Positions 1-8,649 of a stretch of 64,000 nucleotides of DNA are shown piece by piece. How positions within the stretch are numbered: the first letter of the stretch is position 1; each line of letters starts with the position of its first letter. Source of the DNA: Halorussus lipolyticus (lineage in GTDB: Archaea > Halobacteriota > Halobacteria > Halobacteriales > Haladaptataceae); the NCBI RefSeq assembly GCF_029338375.1, contig NZ_CP119804.1:2500955-2564954 (forward strand). Direction: 5' to 3'. The notes below the pieces were generated by a model. It searched no databases. It saw only the letters and a program-made list of their open reading frames with translations, and was not told where the DNA came from. A program made the position numbers and the translations under genes.

Positions 1-1
1 C

Positions 2-1123
2 CCGTACGTCTTCATTGATGAGGAAGTCGAACAGACACTTCGAAATATTTGGGAAGACGCCGAGTGGGGTAGCGAGCGTCGCGCCGCGTTCGATGGTGGT
101 CTGTCGTATCGATTGTCGAAGTCGAAGCTGTCCCTCGAAACATTCGAAGACATCGTTCGAGGCCGTCCAGAAGAGGTTCCGTCCGATGCCAAAATTGGCC
201 TCAAAGGGTCCTCTGACGGAATCACGCGAACAATCGAAGTAGACGAGGACTTCGCGTGGCTACTTGGACTATTTGTCGCCGAGGGCTCACTCTCTGGAAC
301 GAGACCAACCATTCACAATTCGGAAGAAGCTATCGTAGACGAAGTAGTCGAAACCGCTACTGCCGTCTTCGACTGTGAACCAAGTGTTCGGTGGTCGAAC
401 AAAGCCTACGAAGTGGCCTTCCCTGCCGTATTTCGGGACATTCTCTACGAACTCGGGTTCAAAAACGGTAGCTCGTACGATGCGAGCGAGAAGGTCATCC
501 CCGACGAGATTCTTCAGGCTCCACATGAGACGGTACTGTCGTTCATCGAGGGATTCCTTGCAGGCGATGGTAGCCACTCGAGCGACGACAACTACAGTAG
601 CATTCGATTTCACACGACGAGCGAAGCAGTCAAGGACGGGTTTGTCTTCCTCCTCCACCGACTTGGCCTCGTTGCGAACGTCTCTCGTCGGGAACGGGAC
701 GAGACGCGCCAGCCAATCTATACTGTCGTCGTTTCGGGTGGTGCCGAAGATAATCCACTAGAGCAAATTCTCGAAGGAGACGACCCGTATCTCCCGAAAA
801 GTCTCATCGTAACGGTTCCGGACGCGCTGATGGAACTCCGTCGAATGGATATTACTGGCGTCAAACAACTTATTCCGAAGTATCTCAAGCGAAGGGACAA
901 CATCTCGCTAGAGAAACTCCGAGAACTCATCTCCAAACTCGACAGTTGGGGACTTACCGACAAAGCCGAAGAAAAACTCGAAGAGATTCGACCGCTCGTC
1001 GATGGAGACCTCTCGTATCTCCGAGTGAAAAGTATCGAACGCGTCGATTACGATGGATACCTCTACGACCTTCAAGTCGGTGGCGAACCGATATTCACTG
1101 CGAACTGGCTCTACGCCCACAAC
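2..1123 (+). mobile_element. intein with LAGLIDADG homing endonuclease, in DP2 (partial)
   Basis: About 374 codons of protein-splicing element are visible; the N-terminal splice block lies outside the window. Two LAGLIDADG-type motifs are present: LGLFVAEGSL near 260-292 and GFLAGDGSHS near 550-580. These are the paired helices of a DOD homing endonuclease. The C-terminal splice site is NWLYAHN (N codon 1121-1123) followed by Ser, with the usual His-Asn pair and a hydroxyl +1 residue. The insertion point, just before MDAPL of DP2, is a conserved active region, as is typical of inteins. Codon and base use are lower in GC than the extein, which fits horizontal spread. The endonuclease acidic residues (E and D of the two motifs) are present, so it may be active. 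Confidence 0.92.
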
Positions 1124-1789
1124 TCGATGGACGCGCCCCTCGTCATGTCCTCGCGCATCGACCCCTCGGAAATCGACGACGAGGCCCACAACATGGACAT
1201 CGTGCGGCAGTACCCCCGCGAGTTCTACGAGGAGACCCGCGAGATGGCCGACCCCGAGGACGTCGAGGACATCATGACCATCGCCGAGGAGACCCTCGGA
1301 ACGGACCGCGAGTACACCGGCTTTGACCACAGTCACGACACCTCGAACATCGCGCTCGGGCCGGACCTCTCGGCGTACAAGACCCTCGGGTCGATGATGG
1401 ACAAGATGGACGCCCAACTCGAACTCTCCCGAAAGCTTCGGTCGGTGGACGAAACCGACGTGGCCGAGCGCGTCATCGAGTATCACTTCCTGCCGGACCT
1501 CATCGGGAACCTCCGGGCGTTCTCGCGCCAAGAGACGCGGTGTCTCGACTGCGGCGAGAAGTACCGCCGGATGCCCCTGACCAAGGAGTGCCGGGAGTGC
1601 GGCGGGCAGGTCAACCTCACGGTCCACCAAGGGTCGGTGAACAAGTACATGGAGACGGCGATTCAGGTGGCCGAGAAGTACGACTGCCGGGAGTACACCA
1701 AACAGCGCCTCGACATCCTCGACCGGTCGCTCGAAAGCATCTTCGAGAACGACAAAAATAAACAAGGCAGTATTGCTGACTTCATGTGA
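2..1789 (+). CDS. polC: DNA polymerase D large subunit (DP2), 3' part with intein
   Basis: The reading frame is open from the first bases and is cut by the window edge. After the intein, about 221 residues form the C-terminal end of archaeal PolD subunit DP2, the polymerase catalytic subunit of the replicative DNA polymerase. The extein begins S-MDAPLVM, matching the conserved MDAPL block of DP2. It ends with a zinc-finger-like pair, CLDC and CREC (nucleotides about 1540-1608), and a conserved helical tail. The intein part is AT-richer than the GC-rich extein. The stop codon lies inside the left arm of a long inverted repeat. DP2 identity is secure; everything upstream of the intein lies outside the window. 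Confidence 0.95.
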   Translation, partial: PYVFIDEEVEQTLRNIWEDAEWGSERRAAFDGGLSYRLSKSKLSLETFEDIVRGRPEEVPSDAKIGLKGSSDGITRTIEVDEDFAWLLGLFVAEGSLSGTRPTIHNSEEAIVDEVVETATAVFDCEPSVRWSNKAYEVAFPAVFRDILYELGFKNGSSYDASEKVIPDEILQAPHETVLSFIEGFLAGDGSHSSDDNYSSIRFHTTSEAVKDGFVFLLHRLGLVANVSRRERDETRQPIYTVVVSGGAEDNPLEQILEGDDPYLPKSLIVTVPDALMELRRMDITGVKQLIPKYLKRRDNISLEKLRELISKLDSWGLTDKAEEKLEEIRPLVDGDLSYLRVKSIERVDYDGYLYDLQVGGEPIFTANWLYAHNSMDAPLVMSSRIDPSEIDDEAHNMDIVRQYPREFYEETREMADPEDVEDIMTIAEETLGTDREYTGFDHSHDTSNIALGPDLSAYKTLGSMMDKMDAQLELSRKLRSVDETDVAERVIEYHFLPDLIGNLRAFSRQETRCLDCGEKYRRMPLTKECRECGGQVNLTVHQGSVNKYMETAIQVAEKYDCREYTKQRLDILDRSLESIFENDKNKQGSIADFM

Positions 1790-1853
1790 AACTTTTACTG
1801 CGCGAGAAATCGCGGCAGAGCCGCGATTTCTCGCTGGTAAAACTTTCATGAAG
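1780..1853. repeat. long inverted repeat at the polC 3' end
   Basis: Perfect 15 bp arms (1802-1816 and 1820-1834) are separated by AGA. Pairing continues imperfectly outwards so that the arms span about 1780-1816 and 1820-1853, including the last codons and stop of polC. It could be a terminator-like RNA hairpin or the remnant of a small palindromic element. Confidence 0.75.
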
Positions 1854-2265
1854 AACACCGGAAGGCAAACCGCGCGTTCCGAGCAGTCGGTCGCTACGCT
1901 CCCGACGACACGGCGTCACCCCCTTAGAAGCGCCAGAGGCGCTTCTTCGAGGGATTCCTTGGTCCGCTCGCTCACGTTCGTTCGCTCGCGGTAGAGTTAC
2001 TGGTGCGTACCGCACCGCAACCGCGGCGGTTTGTCGTTCATCGTGGCGCTTAGGAATTATCCCCAAATACTTGAGTTTTCTAAATCTGTGTTAAAACAAT
2101 ATTTTGGCGTCTTTAGTGTGATTCGCCGGGCAACTGGACTCTTTCGTCGTCGTCTCTCACGCTTGCTCTACGGAGAGTCGCTGGCGCACCGTGACCGTTC
2201 CCGCGATTCGCTCCTCGTTCAAATCGGCGACGGACTTTATGAGTGACGACGCCGTACTTCGTCTC
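1854..2265. other. intergenic region with further hairpins
   Basis: No convincing gene is seen. A second hairpin has 9 bp arms AGAAGCGCC / GGCGCTTCT (1926-1934 and 1938-1946), again with an AGA loop. A GC-rich imperfect palindrome of CGCTCG/CGAGCG type lies near 1970-1992. The right end holds the likely promoter of the next gene (TTTATG near 2236). Confidence 0.5.
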
Positions 2266-2604
2266 ATGAGTGGACACGGGGAGCAACCCGCCGAGGACGG
2301 CGACGCGGAAGCAGAGGAGAGAATGCTCGAAGTTAGCTTCGGACAGACCGTCTACGACGAGGACGGCAACGAAATCGGGAACGTCCGGGGGTTGGAGAAG
2401 GGTGGATTCTTCGTCTCGACCCGCGAGGGCGTCGAGAGCATGAGCGTCGAACACTCTCGCGCGGGCCACGAGTTCGGCGAGGGCGAACTGATGTGGCGGT
2501 GTACCGAGTGCGGCGAGATGGGCCAAATCGACGACGGCATCCCGGACGAGTGCCCGAACTGCGGCGAACCCAAAGAGGCCCTGATGTACTGGACCGAGGA
2601 CTGA
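2266..2604 (+). CDS. small rubredoxin-like zinc-ribbon protein (DUF7130-like)
   Basis: An acidic protein of about 112 residues. The first half (LEVSFGQTVYDEDGNEIG onward) looks like a small beta barrel of PRC-barrel type. The C-terminal half carries two CxxC pairs, CTEC and CPNC, that should form a rubredoxin-like zinc or iron site. It resembles haloarchaeal proteins annotated as DUF7130. The ATG at 2266 is preferred because TTTATG at 2236-2241 sits about 27 bases upstream as a TATA box for a leaderless mRNA; an ATG at 2239 in the same frame is the alternative. The function is unknown. Confidence 0.8.
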   Translation: MSGHGEQPAEDGDAEAEERMLEVSFGQTVYDEDGNEIGNVRGLEKGGFFVSTREGVESMSVEHSRAGHEFGEGELMWRCTECGEMGQIDDGIPDECPNCGEPKEALMYWTED

Positions 2605-2705
2605 CGCCGACGCCCGGATAGCGCCGAGTCGAAGCGACCCGCCGAGACGCTTTTTGTATCACCACAATTATGTAGATGTAATTTTAGAATCTGGGTAGAA
2701 ACTGA

Positions 2706-4250
2706 ATGAAACCGTTTCGACGGCATCTCCCCTTTCTTGCCCCGGCTATTCTCGCGTCGGCGCTTCTCTCCGGCGGGCACCTCGCGGTCTACGAGTACCC
2801 GACGCTGACGGCCGGTCTGTTCAACGAGATGGCGAATCAAGTCGCTGTAAACGACTACTCGCTCCCGCGGACGATTCCGGGCTACACCGAAGGCGGCCTT
2901 CCCTTCACCTACCCGCCGCTGATGTTCTACGTGCTGGCGGCGGTCCGCGAGACGTTCGGGATGGGTCCGCTGACGGCGAGTCGGGTCCTCCCGCAGGTCT
3001 ACGCCGTCTGCTATCTCGTCCCGTTCTACCTGCTCGCCTACGAACTCCTCGGTTCGCGCCGGCAGGCCGGCATCGCGGCGGTCATCGGCGCAACTTCGCC
3101 GGAAATCTTCAAGTGGCACCTCTCGTCAGGCGGCGTGGTCCGCGGCGGCGCGTACTTCTTCGCGCTCGCCGGCCTCTACGTCGGCGTCCGCCTCTTTCGA
3201 GAGCATCGTCGGCGCTACGTCCTCGCCGGTGCCGTGCTGTTCGGTCTCACGCTCCTGAGTCACGTCCGCTACGCGCTCTTTTTTGGCGCGAGTTACGTCA
3301 TCTTCTGGGCGCTCGTGGACCGGAGTCGGCGCGGACTCGTCCTCGGCGCGTCGGTCGCTGGCGGCGGGATTGTGGTCGCCTCCCCGTGGCTTGTGACCGT
3401 GATTTCGCGCTTCGGCCTCGAACCGTTCGTCAACGCCTCGGGGACCCACGGCGGTCTGGCCGCCATCGCCCCGACTGCGGCGCGACTCCTGATGGTCGTG
3501 CCGCCCCGGACCGAACTGCTCTCGCTCTGGCACGTGCTGTTCCTTCTCGGGATGATGCTACTGGTCGCGCGCCGCGAATGGCTCCTCCCGGCGTGGTTCG
3601 TCCTGCTGGCGTTCGTCACGCACAAGTCCCAGTTCCTGTTCGTCGTCGTGGCGCTGGTCTGCGCGAAACTGTTGATGGAGGCGTTCGTCCCCCTCGTCCG
3701 GCAGAATCTGGAGTTCAGCCTTCCCGACCGGGCCGTCTCGTTCGCGGTGGTCGGACTGCTCCTGTCCTACAGCGTCGGCGCTGGCGCGCTGTTCGTGACG
3801 AACTACCCGGTCAGCCAGTACCAGACCGTCTTCGACGCGAGCAATCGAATGCCGAGCCATCTCAGCGACGGCGACGTCGAGGCGATGGAATGGATTCAGC
3901 AGGAGACGCGCCCCGACGCGACGTTCGTCTCCGCCGGTGAACGAACCGCCGAGTGGCTTCCTCTGCTCTCCGACCGGAACCTTCTCGTGGGCTACTGGGG
4001 CGTCGAGTGGGAGGGTGCCGACGAGTGGCAACGACAGAAGTCGCTGTACTTCTCGCTCAACGCCTGCGACGACGCGGCCTGTCTCACCGACCGGATGACC
4101 GAGGCCAGCGTCTCGCCGGACTACTTCTACCTCCACACTGACGGCCAACCCGCCGGGAAAATTCGGTCGGTCGAGGAGTCCGACGCCTTCGTCGTCGTGT
4201 TCTCCAATAACGACGCCATCGTCGCGGAGTATCACCCCGAGGAGGTCTGA
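2706..4250 (+). CDS. multi-pass membrane protein, GT-C glycosyltransferase-like
   Basis: A 514-residue membrane protein with about ten hydrophobic segments and a soluble C-terminal region after residue 375. The N-terminal loop, with VNDYSLPRTIPGY and then FTYPPLMFYVLA, resembles the first luminal loop and PP motif of GT-C enzymes (ArnT/PMT/AglB-like lipid-linked sugar transferases). It probably transfers a sugar from a polyprenol phosphate on the outer face of the membrane, but substrate and acceptor cannot be read. A TATA-like TAATTTTA at 2680-2687 precedes the ATG by about 20 bases. It stands alone, between a zinc-ribbon gene and panE. Confidence 0.7.
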   Translation: MKPFRRHLPFLAPAILASALLSGGHLAVYEYPTLTAGLFNEMANQVAVNDYSLPRTIPGYTEGGLPFTYPPLMFYVLAAVRETFGMGPLTASRVLPQVYAVCYLVPFYLLAYELLGSRRQAGIAAVIGATSPEIFKWHLSSGGVVRGGAYFFALAGLYVGVRLFREHRRRYVLAGAVLFGLTLLSHVRYALFFGASYVIFWALVDRSRRGLVLGASVAGGGIVVASPWLVTVISRFGLEPFVNASGTHGGLAAIAPTAARLLMVVPPRTELLSLWHVLFLLGMMLLVARREWLLPAWFVLLAFVTHKSQFLFVVVALVCAKLLMEAFVPLVRQNLEFSLPDRAVSFAVVGLLLSYSVGAGALFVTNYPVSQYQTVFDASNRMPSHLSDGDVEAMEWIQQETRPDATFVSAGERTAEWLPLLSDRNLLVGYWGVEWEGADEWQRQKSLYFSLNACDDAACLTDRMTEASVSPDYFYLHTDGQPAGKIRSVEESDAFVVVFSNNDAIVAEYHPEEV

Positions 4251-4324
4251 CCGGACCCGGCCATTCGGCCGGCCCGGCCGCCGAGACGCCCCGACTTTTC
4301 TACCCCCGGTTCCAAGGCCTCGAC

Positions 4325-5245
4325 ATGGAAATCGTCGTGTTCGGCGCGGGAAGCCTCGGTACCCTCGTCGGCGGTCTGCTGGCCAGCGAACACGAGGTCA
4401 CGCTGGTCGGGCGCAATCCCCACGTCTCGGCGGTCCGCGAGGAGAACCTCCGCGTCGCTGACGCGACTGGAAACGAGGCCAACCAGTTCGACTTCGAGGC
4501 CCACCCCGAGGCCACCACCGACGGGACCGGCCTCTCTGCGGACCTCGCGGTGGTGACGGTCAAAGCCTTCGACACCGAGGAGTCTGCCGAGGACCTCGCC
4601 ACCGGCCGAATCGACGCCGCGCTCTCGCTCCAGAACGGGATGGGCAACGAGGAGGTGCTGGCCGACCGCCTCGACTGTCCGGTCCTCGCGGGGACCGTGA
4701 CCTACGGCGCGGTGTTGCGGGAACCGGGCGTGGTCGCCTGTACCGGCGAGGGCGAGGTCGTCCTCGGTCCTCGTGGCGGGGGGACCTCCGCGACTGCCGA
4801 CCGCGTGGGCCGAGCGTTCGACGCGGCGGGCCTCCGGACCACCGTCGCCGACGACATGCCCCGCAGACTCTGGGAGAAGTTGGCGGTCAACGCGGGCATC
4901 AACGCCACCACGGCGCTCGCTCGGGTCGAGAACGGCGCGGTCCTCGACGGTCCCGCGCACGAAGTCGCTACAGATGCTGGCCGCGAGACTGCTCGCGTGG
5001 CCCGCACCGAAGGCGTCGAACTGAGCGACGAGGCCGCCGTCAGGGCGGTCGAACGAGTCGCCGAGGCCACCGCGGCAAACACCTCCTCGATGCAACAGGA
5101 CGTGCTGGCCGACCGCCGGACAGAGGTCGAGGCCATCAACGGATTCGTCGCCTCGCGTGCGCGAGAATCCGGTGTCTCGGTCCCGGTCAACCGGACGATG
5201 GCGAATCTCCTCCGGGCGTGGGAGGCGGATCGCCCACAGGATTGA
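4325..5245 (+). CDS. panE: 2-dehydropantoate 2-reductase
   Basis: A 306-residue ketopantoate reductase that reduces 2-dehydropantoate to pantoate with NAD(P)H for coenzyme A synthesis. The N-terminal Rossmann motif GAGSLG lies at residues 7-12. The C-terminal domain carries WEKLAVNAGINATTAL (about residues 180-195), which includes the catalytic Lys and substrate-binding Asn of the PanE/ApbA family. Length is normal. It follows the GT-C-like gene by 74 bases and may be co-transcribed with it, though no functional link is apparent. Confidence 0.92.
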   Translation: MEIVVFGAGSLGTLVGGLLASEHEVTLVGRNPHVSAVREENLRVADATGNEANQFDFEAHPEATTDGTGLSADLAVVTVKAFDTEESAEDLATGRIDAALSLQNGMGNEEVLADRLDCPVLAGTVTYGAVLREPGVVACTGEGEVVLGPRGGGTSATADRVGRAFDAAGLRTTVADDMPRRLWEKLAVNAGINATTALARVENGAVLDGPAHEVATDAGRETARVARTEGVELSDEAAVRAVERVAEATAANTSSMQQDVLADRRTEVEAINGFVASRARESGVSVPVNRTMANLLRAWEADRPQD

Positions 5246-5356
5246 ACTGCGTCGGCGTCGCCGTAGACACGTAGCTATGCCGACGTATCTCGGGGGCGGG
5301 CGTCCGCGAAGTGGGGATTTCGACATACTGATTAGTGCAGAAAGTGACCTTCGCCC

Positions 5357-6382
5357 ATGAACGGCGCGCAGTTGCGCACTACAGTTCTGGGATTTCTCGG
5401 GACGTTTGCGATTCTCGGACTCCTGTTGTATTTCGTCGGCTTCGAGGGGTTCGTCGCGGAACTCCGGCAGGCCGACACCGAGATAGTCGCACTCATCGTC
5501 GTGGTCACGCTCGGATGGTTGGCGTCGTGGGGGTTCGGTCTCCGGACCGTCCTCGACGTTCTCGGCGTTGACGTGTCGTTCGCCAAATCGTTCTTCGTGC
5601 TGAACGGCGCGATGTTCTCGAACAACATCACGCCCTTCGGGCAGGCAGGCGGTGAACCCGTGACGGCGCTCCTCATCTCGAAAGTCGCCGATACGGAGTA
5701 CGAACGCGGACTGGCGGCGATTGCCAGCGTGGACTCGCTCAACTTCATCCCGTCCATCGTCCTCGCACTGAGCGGCGCGGCGTTCTACGCCACCCAGACC
5801 TCGTTCGGCCGCAGACTCCGACTTGCGACGGCGGCCATCGTCGTTCTCTCTGTGGCCGTCCCCATCGCGGGCATCTTCGGTTGGCGGAACCGGAACGCCC
5901 TCCGGCGCGCCATCGCGCGAGTCCTCGCGCCTCTCCTCCGACTCGTCACGCGCGTCGCGCCGGTCGATGTGGCGCTCAGCCGTGAGACACTGGAAACCCG
6001 AGTCGGCGAGTTCTTCGAGTCGATAGAGCGCGTGGCGACGAACCGACGCGGACTGACGCTCGCGCTCGCGGCCTCGACAGCGGGATGGGTCTGCCAGATG
6101 GTCGCGCTGTGGCTGGCGTTCGTCGCTATCGGCTCCCCGGTGCCGTTCTCGGTCCTCCTGTTCGTCGTCCCCGTGGGCGCGATTGCGGGGGTCACGCCGC
6201 TTCCCGGCGGTGCGGGCGGTATCGAAGCCGTGCTGGTCGCGCTCCTGTCCAGTCTCCCCAGCGCCGGCGTCACCTCGGGAACCGCGCTCGCCGCGGTCAT
6301 CATCTTCCGCGGCGCTATCTACTGGGTTCCCATCGCCATCGGCGGCGGCGTCGTGAGCGTGGTCGGCGTGGATTCCGTCTGA
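5357..6382 (+). CDS. UPF0104/AglD-type flippase-like membrane protein
   Basis: A 341-residue protein with seven to eight membrane segments and the family motif NNITPFGQAGGEP (around residues 95-107), followed by PLPGGAGGIE near residue 280. These are hallmarks of the lysylphosphatidylglycerol synthase transmembrane / UPF0104 family, which is fused to a glycosyltransferase in the haloarchaeal AglD. Here the glycosyltransferase domain is absent. It probably handles a lipid-linked substrate. The stop codon overlaps the first base of the MITE-like element that follows. Confidence 0.85.
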   Translation: MNGAQLRTTVLGFLGTFAILGLLLYFVGFEGFVAELRQADTEIVALIVVVTLGWLASWGFGLRTVLDVLGVDVSFAKSFFVLNGAMFSNNITPFGQAGGEPVTALLISKVADTEYERGLAAIASVDSLNFIPSIVLALSGAAFYATQTSFGRRLRLATAAIVVLSVAVPIAGIFGWRNRNALRRAIARVLAPLLRLVTRVAPVDVALSRETLETRVGEFFESIERVATNRRGLTLALAASTAGWVCQMVALWLAFVAIGSPVPFSVLLFVVPVGAIAGVTPLPGGAGGIEAVLVALLSSLPSAGVTSGTALAAVIIFRGAIYWVPIAIGGGVVSVVGVDSV

Positions 6383-6491
6383 TACTGTCGGCTGTAAGTA
6401 CGTGAAGATTTTCGGTCAAAAGCACCCGTCTCAGTAGCTGTCCGTTCTCACTTCCGCAATTGCCCATTCAAAGAATTACAGCCGACAGTAT
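6382..6491. mobile_element. MITE-like element with perfect 16 bp terminal inverted repeats
   Basis: ATACTGTCGGCTGTAA (6382-6397) is exactly mirrored at 6476-6491, giving a 110 bp element with no coding capacity. If the ends are taken one base further in, TGA lies outside each end (6380-6382 and 6491-6493), which could be a 3 bp target duplication. It sits directly at the stop codon of the upstream gene. The structure fits a non-autonomous transposon; the parent IS cannot be named from the window. Confidence 0.7.
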
Positions 6492-6555
6492 GAGGAGACC
6501 GTCGCCTTCTCTCCGAACTACATCACCCTCTCGGACAACTCCGTATTGCTTTCGA

Positions 6556-6575
6556 AAACAATATTGTTTCTCTAA
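6556..6575. terminator. AT-rich palindrome between convergent genes
   Basis: AAACAATATTGTTT (6556-6569) is a perfect 14 bp palindrome, followed by CTCTAA. It lies between two convergent 3' ends. The 16 bp at 6560-6575 recur exactly at 37059-37074, again between convergent genes. A bidirectional transcription end signal is the simplest reading. Confidence 0.4.
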
Positions 6576-6596
6576 CGACTCCGAAGGATTGCGGAG

Positions 6597-8102
6597 TCAG
6601 TCGATGTAGCCGAGGTCCTGCAGTCGGTCCTTCGCGTCGTCACTCATGTCGTCCAGCACGTCGTCGTCCTCGACTTCCTTCCACTCGCCGCCGACGCTCT
6701 CCTCGAACTCCGACAGCGCGCCTTCGAGTTCGACCTCCTCGTCGGTTCCCTCGCCGCGGGCGTCCTCGGTCTCGCCGGGGTCCGAATCGAGGTGGTAGAA
6801 CTCGTCTCCGATTCGCTCGTTGCGGATGTACTTGGCGTCGGGGCGGCGCACAGCGCGCATCCGGGAGTAGAACCGCGAATCCGTGTCCAACTCGATACCG
6901 GCGTCGGCGGCCTTCTGCTCCAACTGCTTGAGTTCCACGACCGGGCGGTAGTACTCCACGAACGCGTAGTCGCCTTCCGCGAAGTCACGGTAGTCGGCGT
7001 CCAGAAGCGAGCGCGTCCGGTCGAGCGAGACGGCCGTCTCCGTCGGGTCGCTCGGCTCTGCGGCCTCGACGCCCGCGTGGTCCAGCACGGTGTGGTAGAG
7101 GTCCACGAGTTCGACCTGCTGGTCCTCGCGCTTGCCCGACTCCATCTCGGGGTGTTTGACCATCAGCGGGACGTTCACGAGGGGGTCATAGATACAGAAC
7201 TCGTGGCCGTACAGGTCGTGTTCGCCGTGGAGTTCGCCGTGGTCGGCGCAGACGACGACCATGGTGTCGTCCCACTCGTCGTTCTCCTGCATCCACGAAA
7301 AGAGACGCTGGAGTTCGGCGTCGATGTGGCGAATCTCGGCGTCGTAGAGTCCTTCGATGGCCTCCCACTCGTCGTCGGAGATGTCCCGCGCGCCGCAGTT
7401 GTACTCTTTGGAGTTCTGACAGACTTTCGTGGAATCGACGCCGGGGGCGAACTCCTGTTTGTACTCCTCCGGGGGATGGTAGGGCAGGTGGGCGTCCATC
7501 AGGTTGATGAACGCGAAGTAGTCGTCGTCGGCGTCGTCGATGAACTCCATCGTCCGGTCGATGACCTGCGGGGTCTTCGAGTCGGCACCCTCTCCGGAGG
7601 CCGTGTACTCGTGAATTTTGTTGCCGACGCTGACGAGGTAGTCGGCGACCTTCCGCAGGGTCTCGTTGTCGTTCATCGTCTTCCACGCCTTCGCCAGCGG
7701 CCCCGAGAGGAAGTCGCCGGGCATGACCTCGAAGAAGTTGTCTTGGTCGTCGAACCCGTCGGTCAGGTGGGTGTAGGGCGTAATCCACGCGTTCGAGGAG
7801 TAACACGCGGTGTCGTAGCCAGCACCCGAGAGCGTCTCGGCCAGCGTGGTCGCGCCTTCCAGATAGGGGTTCTCTTGGCTCGCGCCGTGTTGGCTCGGGT
7901 ACATTCCCGTAAACAGCGAGGCGTGAACCGGGAGCGTCCACGGAGCGGGGGAGACCGCCTGCTCGAAGACGGCCGCCTCGTCGGCGAACCGCTCCAGACC
8001 GGGGGTCGTCGGTCGGTCGTAGCCATAGACGGAGAGGTGGCTCTTTCGAACCGTGTCCATGACCACGAACACGACGTTCCCCGGTTCGTCGTCGTTGGTC
8101 AT
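6597..8102 (-). CDS. sulfatase-like alkaline-phosphatase-superfamily enzyme with Thr nucleophile
   Basis: A 501-residue protein with the sulfatase fold: metal-binding Asp in VVFVVMDTVR (residue 16), nucleophile region near residue 56 and the metal site CADHGE near residue 275. The usual formylglycine motif C/S-x-P-x-R reads T-L-P-V-H, followed by the normal ASLFTG. A Thr nucleophile is typical of phosphoethanolamine and glycerolphosphate transferases (EptA, LtaS) rather than true sulfatases. It may therefore act on phosphodiester or phospho-group substrates, possibly of the envelope. No signal peptide is seen. The ATG at 8102 is chosen because the homologous N-terminus begins there. Confidence 0.85.
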   Translation of the reverse strand: MTNDDEPGNVVFVVMDTVRKSHLSVYGYDRPTTPGLERFADEAAVFEQAVSPAPWTLPVHASLFTGMYPSQHGASQENPYLEGATTLAETLSGAGYDTACYSSNAWITPYTHLTDGFDDQDNFFEVMPGDFLSGPLAKAWKTMNDNETLRKVADYLVSVGNKIHEYTASGEGADSKTPQVIDRTMEFIDDADDDYFAFINLMDAHLPYHPPEEYKQEFAPGVDSTKVCQNSKEYNCGARDISDDEWEAIEGLYDAEIRHIDAELQRLFSWMQENDEWDDTMVVVCADHGELHGEHDLYGHEFCIYDPLVNVPLMVKHPEMESGKREDQQVELVDLYHTVLDHAGVEAAEPSDPTETAVSLDRTRSLLDADYRDFAEGDYAFVEYYRPVVELKQLEQKAADAGIELDTDSRFYSRMRAVRRPDAKYIRNERIGDEFYHLDSDPGETEDARGEGTDEEVELEGALSEFEESVGGEWKEVEDDDVLDDMSDDAKDRLQDLGYID

Positions 8103-8196
8103 ACCAGTACCGTCCAATCCCCGACGGGATAAATATCCTGATGTTAGCCGCGTTCTAAGGGAAGAATTACGAGGTTTCGAGGGCGGAAATACGGGC

Positions 8197-8556
8197 TTAG
8201 AAGGGGGCCTGCGGACCTTCGTCGTCCTCGCCGTCGTCACTGGTCTCGCCGGGGAACGAGGGACTCATGCCGCCGCCACCGCCGCCGCCGCCGTCCATGC
8301 CCGTGTCGGCGTGGACCGTCTCGATTTCGGGAATCTCCTTGACCATCCGGCTCTTGATGGCCTGAATCGTCATCGGGGAGATGCCACACCCACTGCACGC
8401 GCCGCCGAGTTGGATGTGGACCTCGCCGGTCTCTCGGTCGATGTCCTGAATCGCGGCGCTCCCGCCGTGCATCTGAATCTGGGGGAAGTTGCGTCGCAGG
8501 AAGTTACTGACTCGCTCTTCGAGGTCGTCGCCCTCGTTCTGAGTGTCGGTGCTCAT
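8197..8556 (-). CDS. NifU C-terminal domain Fe-S scaffold protein
   Basis: A 119-residue protein consisting of a NifU-C (Nfu) domain with the cluster-binding pair C54-x-x-C57 in GACSGCGIS. Nfu proteins carry and deliver 4Fe-4S clusters in the cytoplasm. The C-terminus has a run of eight glycines and an acidic tail, common in haloarchaeal versions. The start at 8556 gives the MSTDTQNEG N-terminus. It lies downstream of the P450 gene in the same direction with a 93-base gap. Confidence 0.93.
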   Translation of the reverse strand: MSTDTQNEGDDLEERVSNFLRRNFPQIQMHGGSAAIQDIDRETGEVHIQLGGACSGCGISPMTIQAIKSRMVKEIPEIETVHADTGMDGGGGGGGGMSPSFPGETSDDGEDDEGPQAPF

Positions 8557-8649
8557 GCGCCCGAGTAGGGTTCGTGCAGTCTTCAACCTTTTGCAGTAGG
8601 TGTTCGCCGGGACAGCAAAATACCAACTGAGGCGGACCGAAACCCGATT

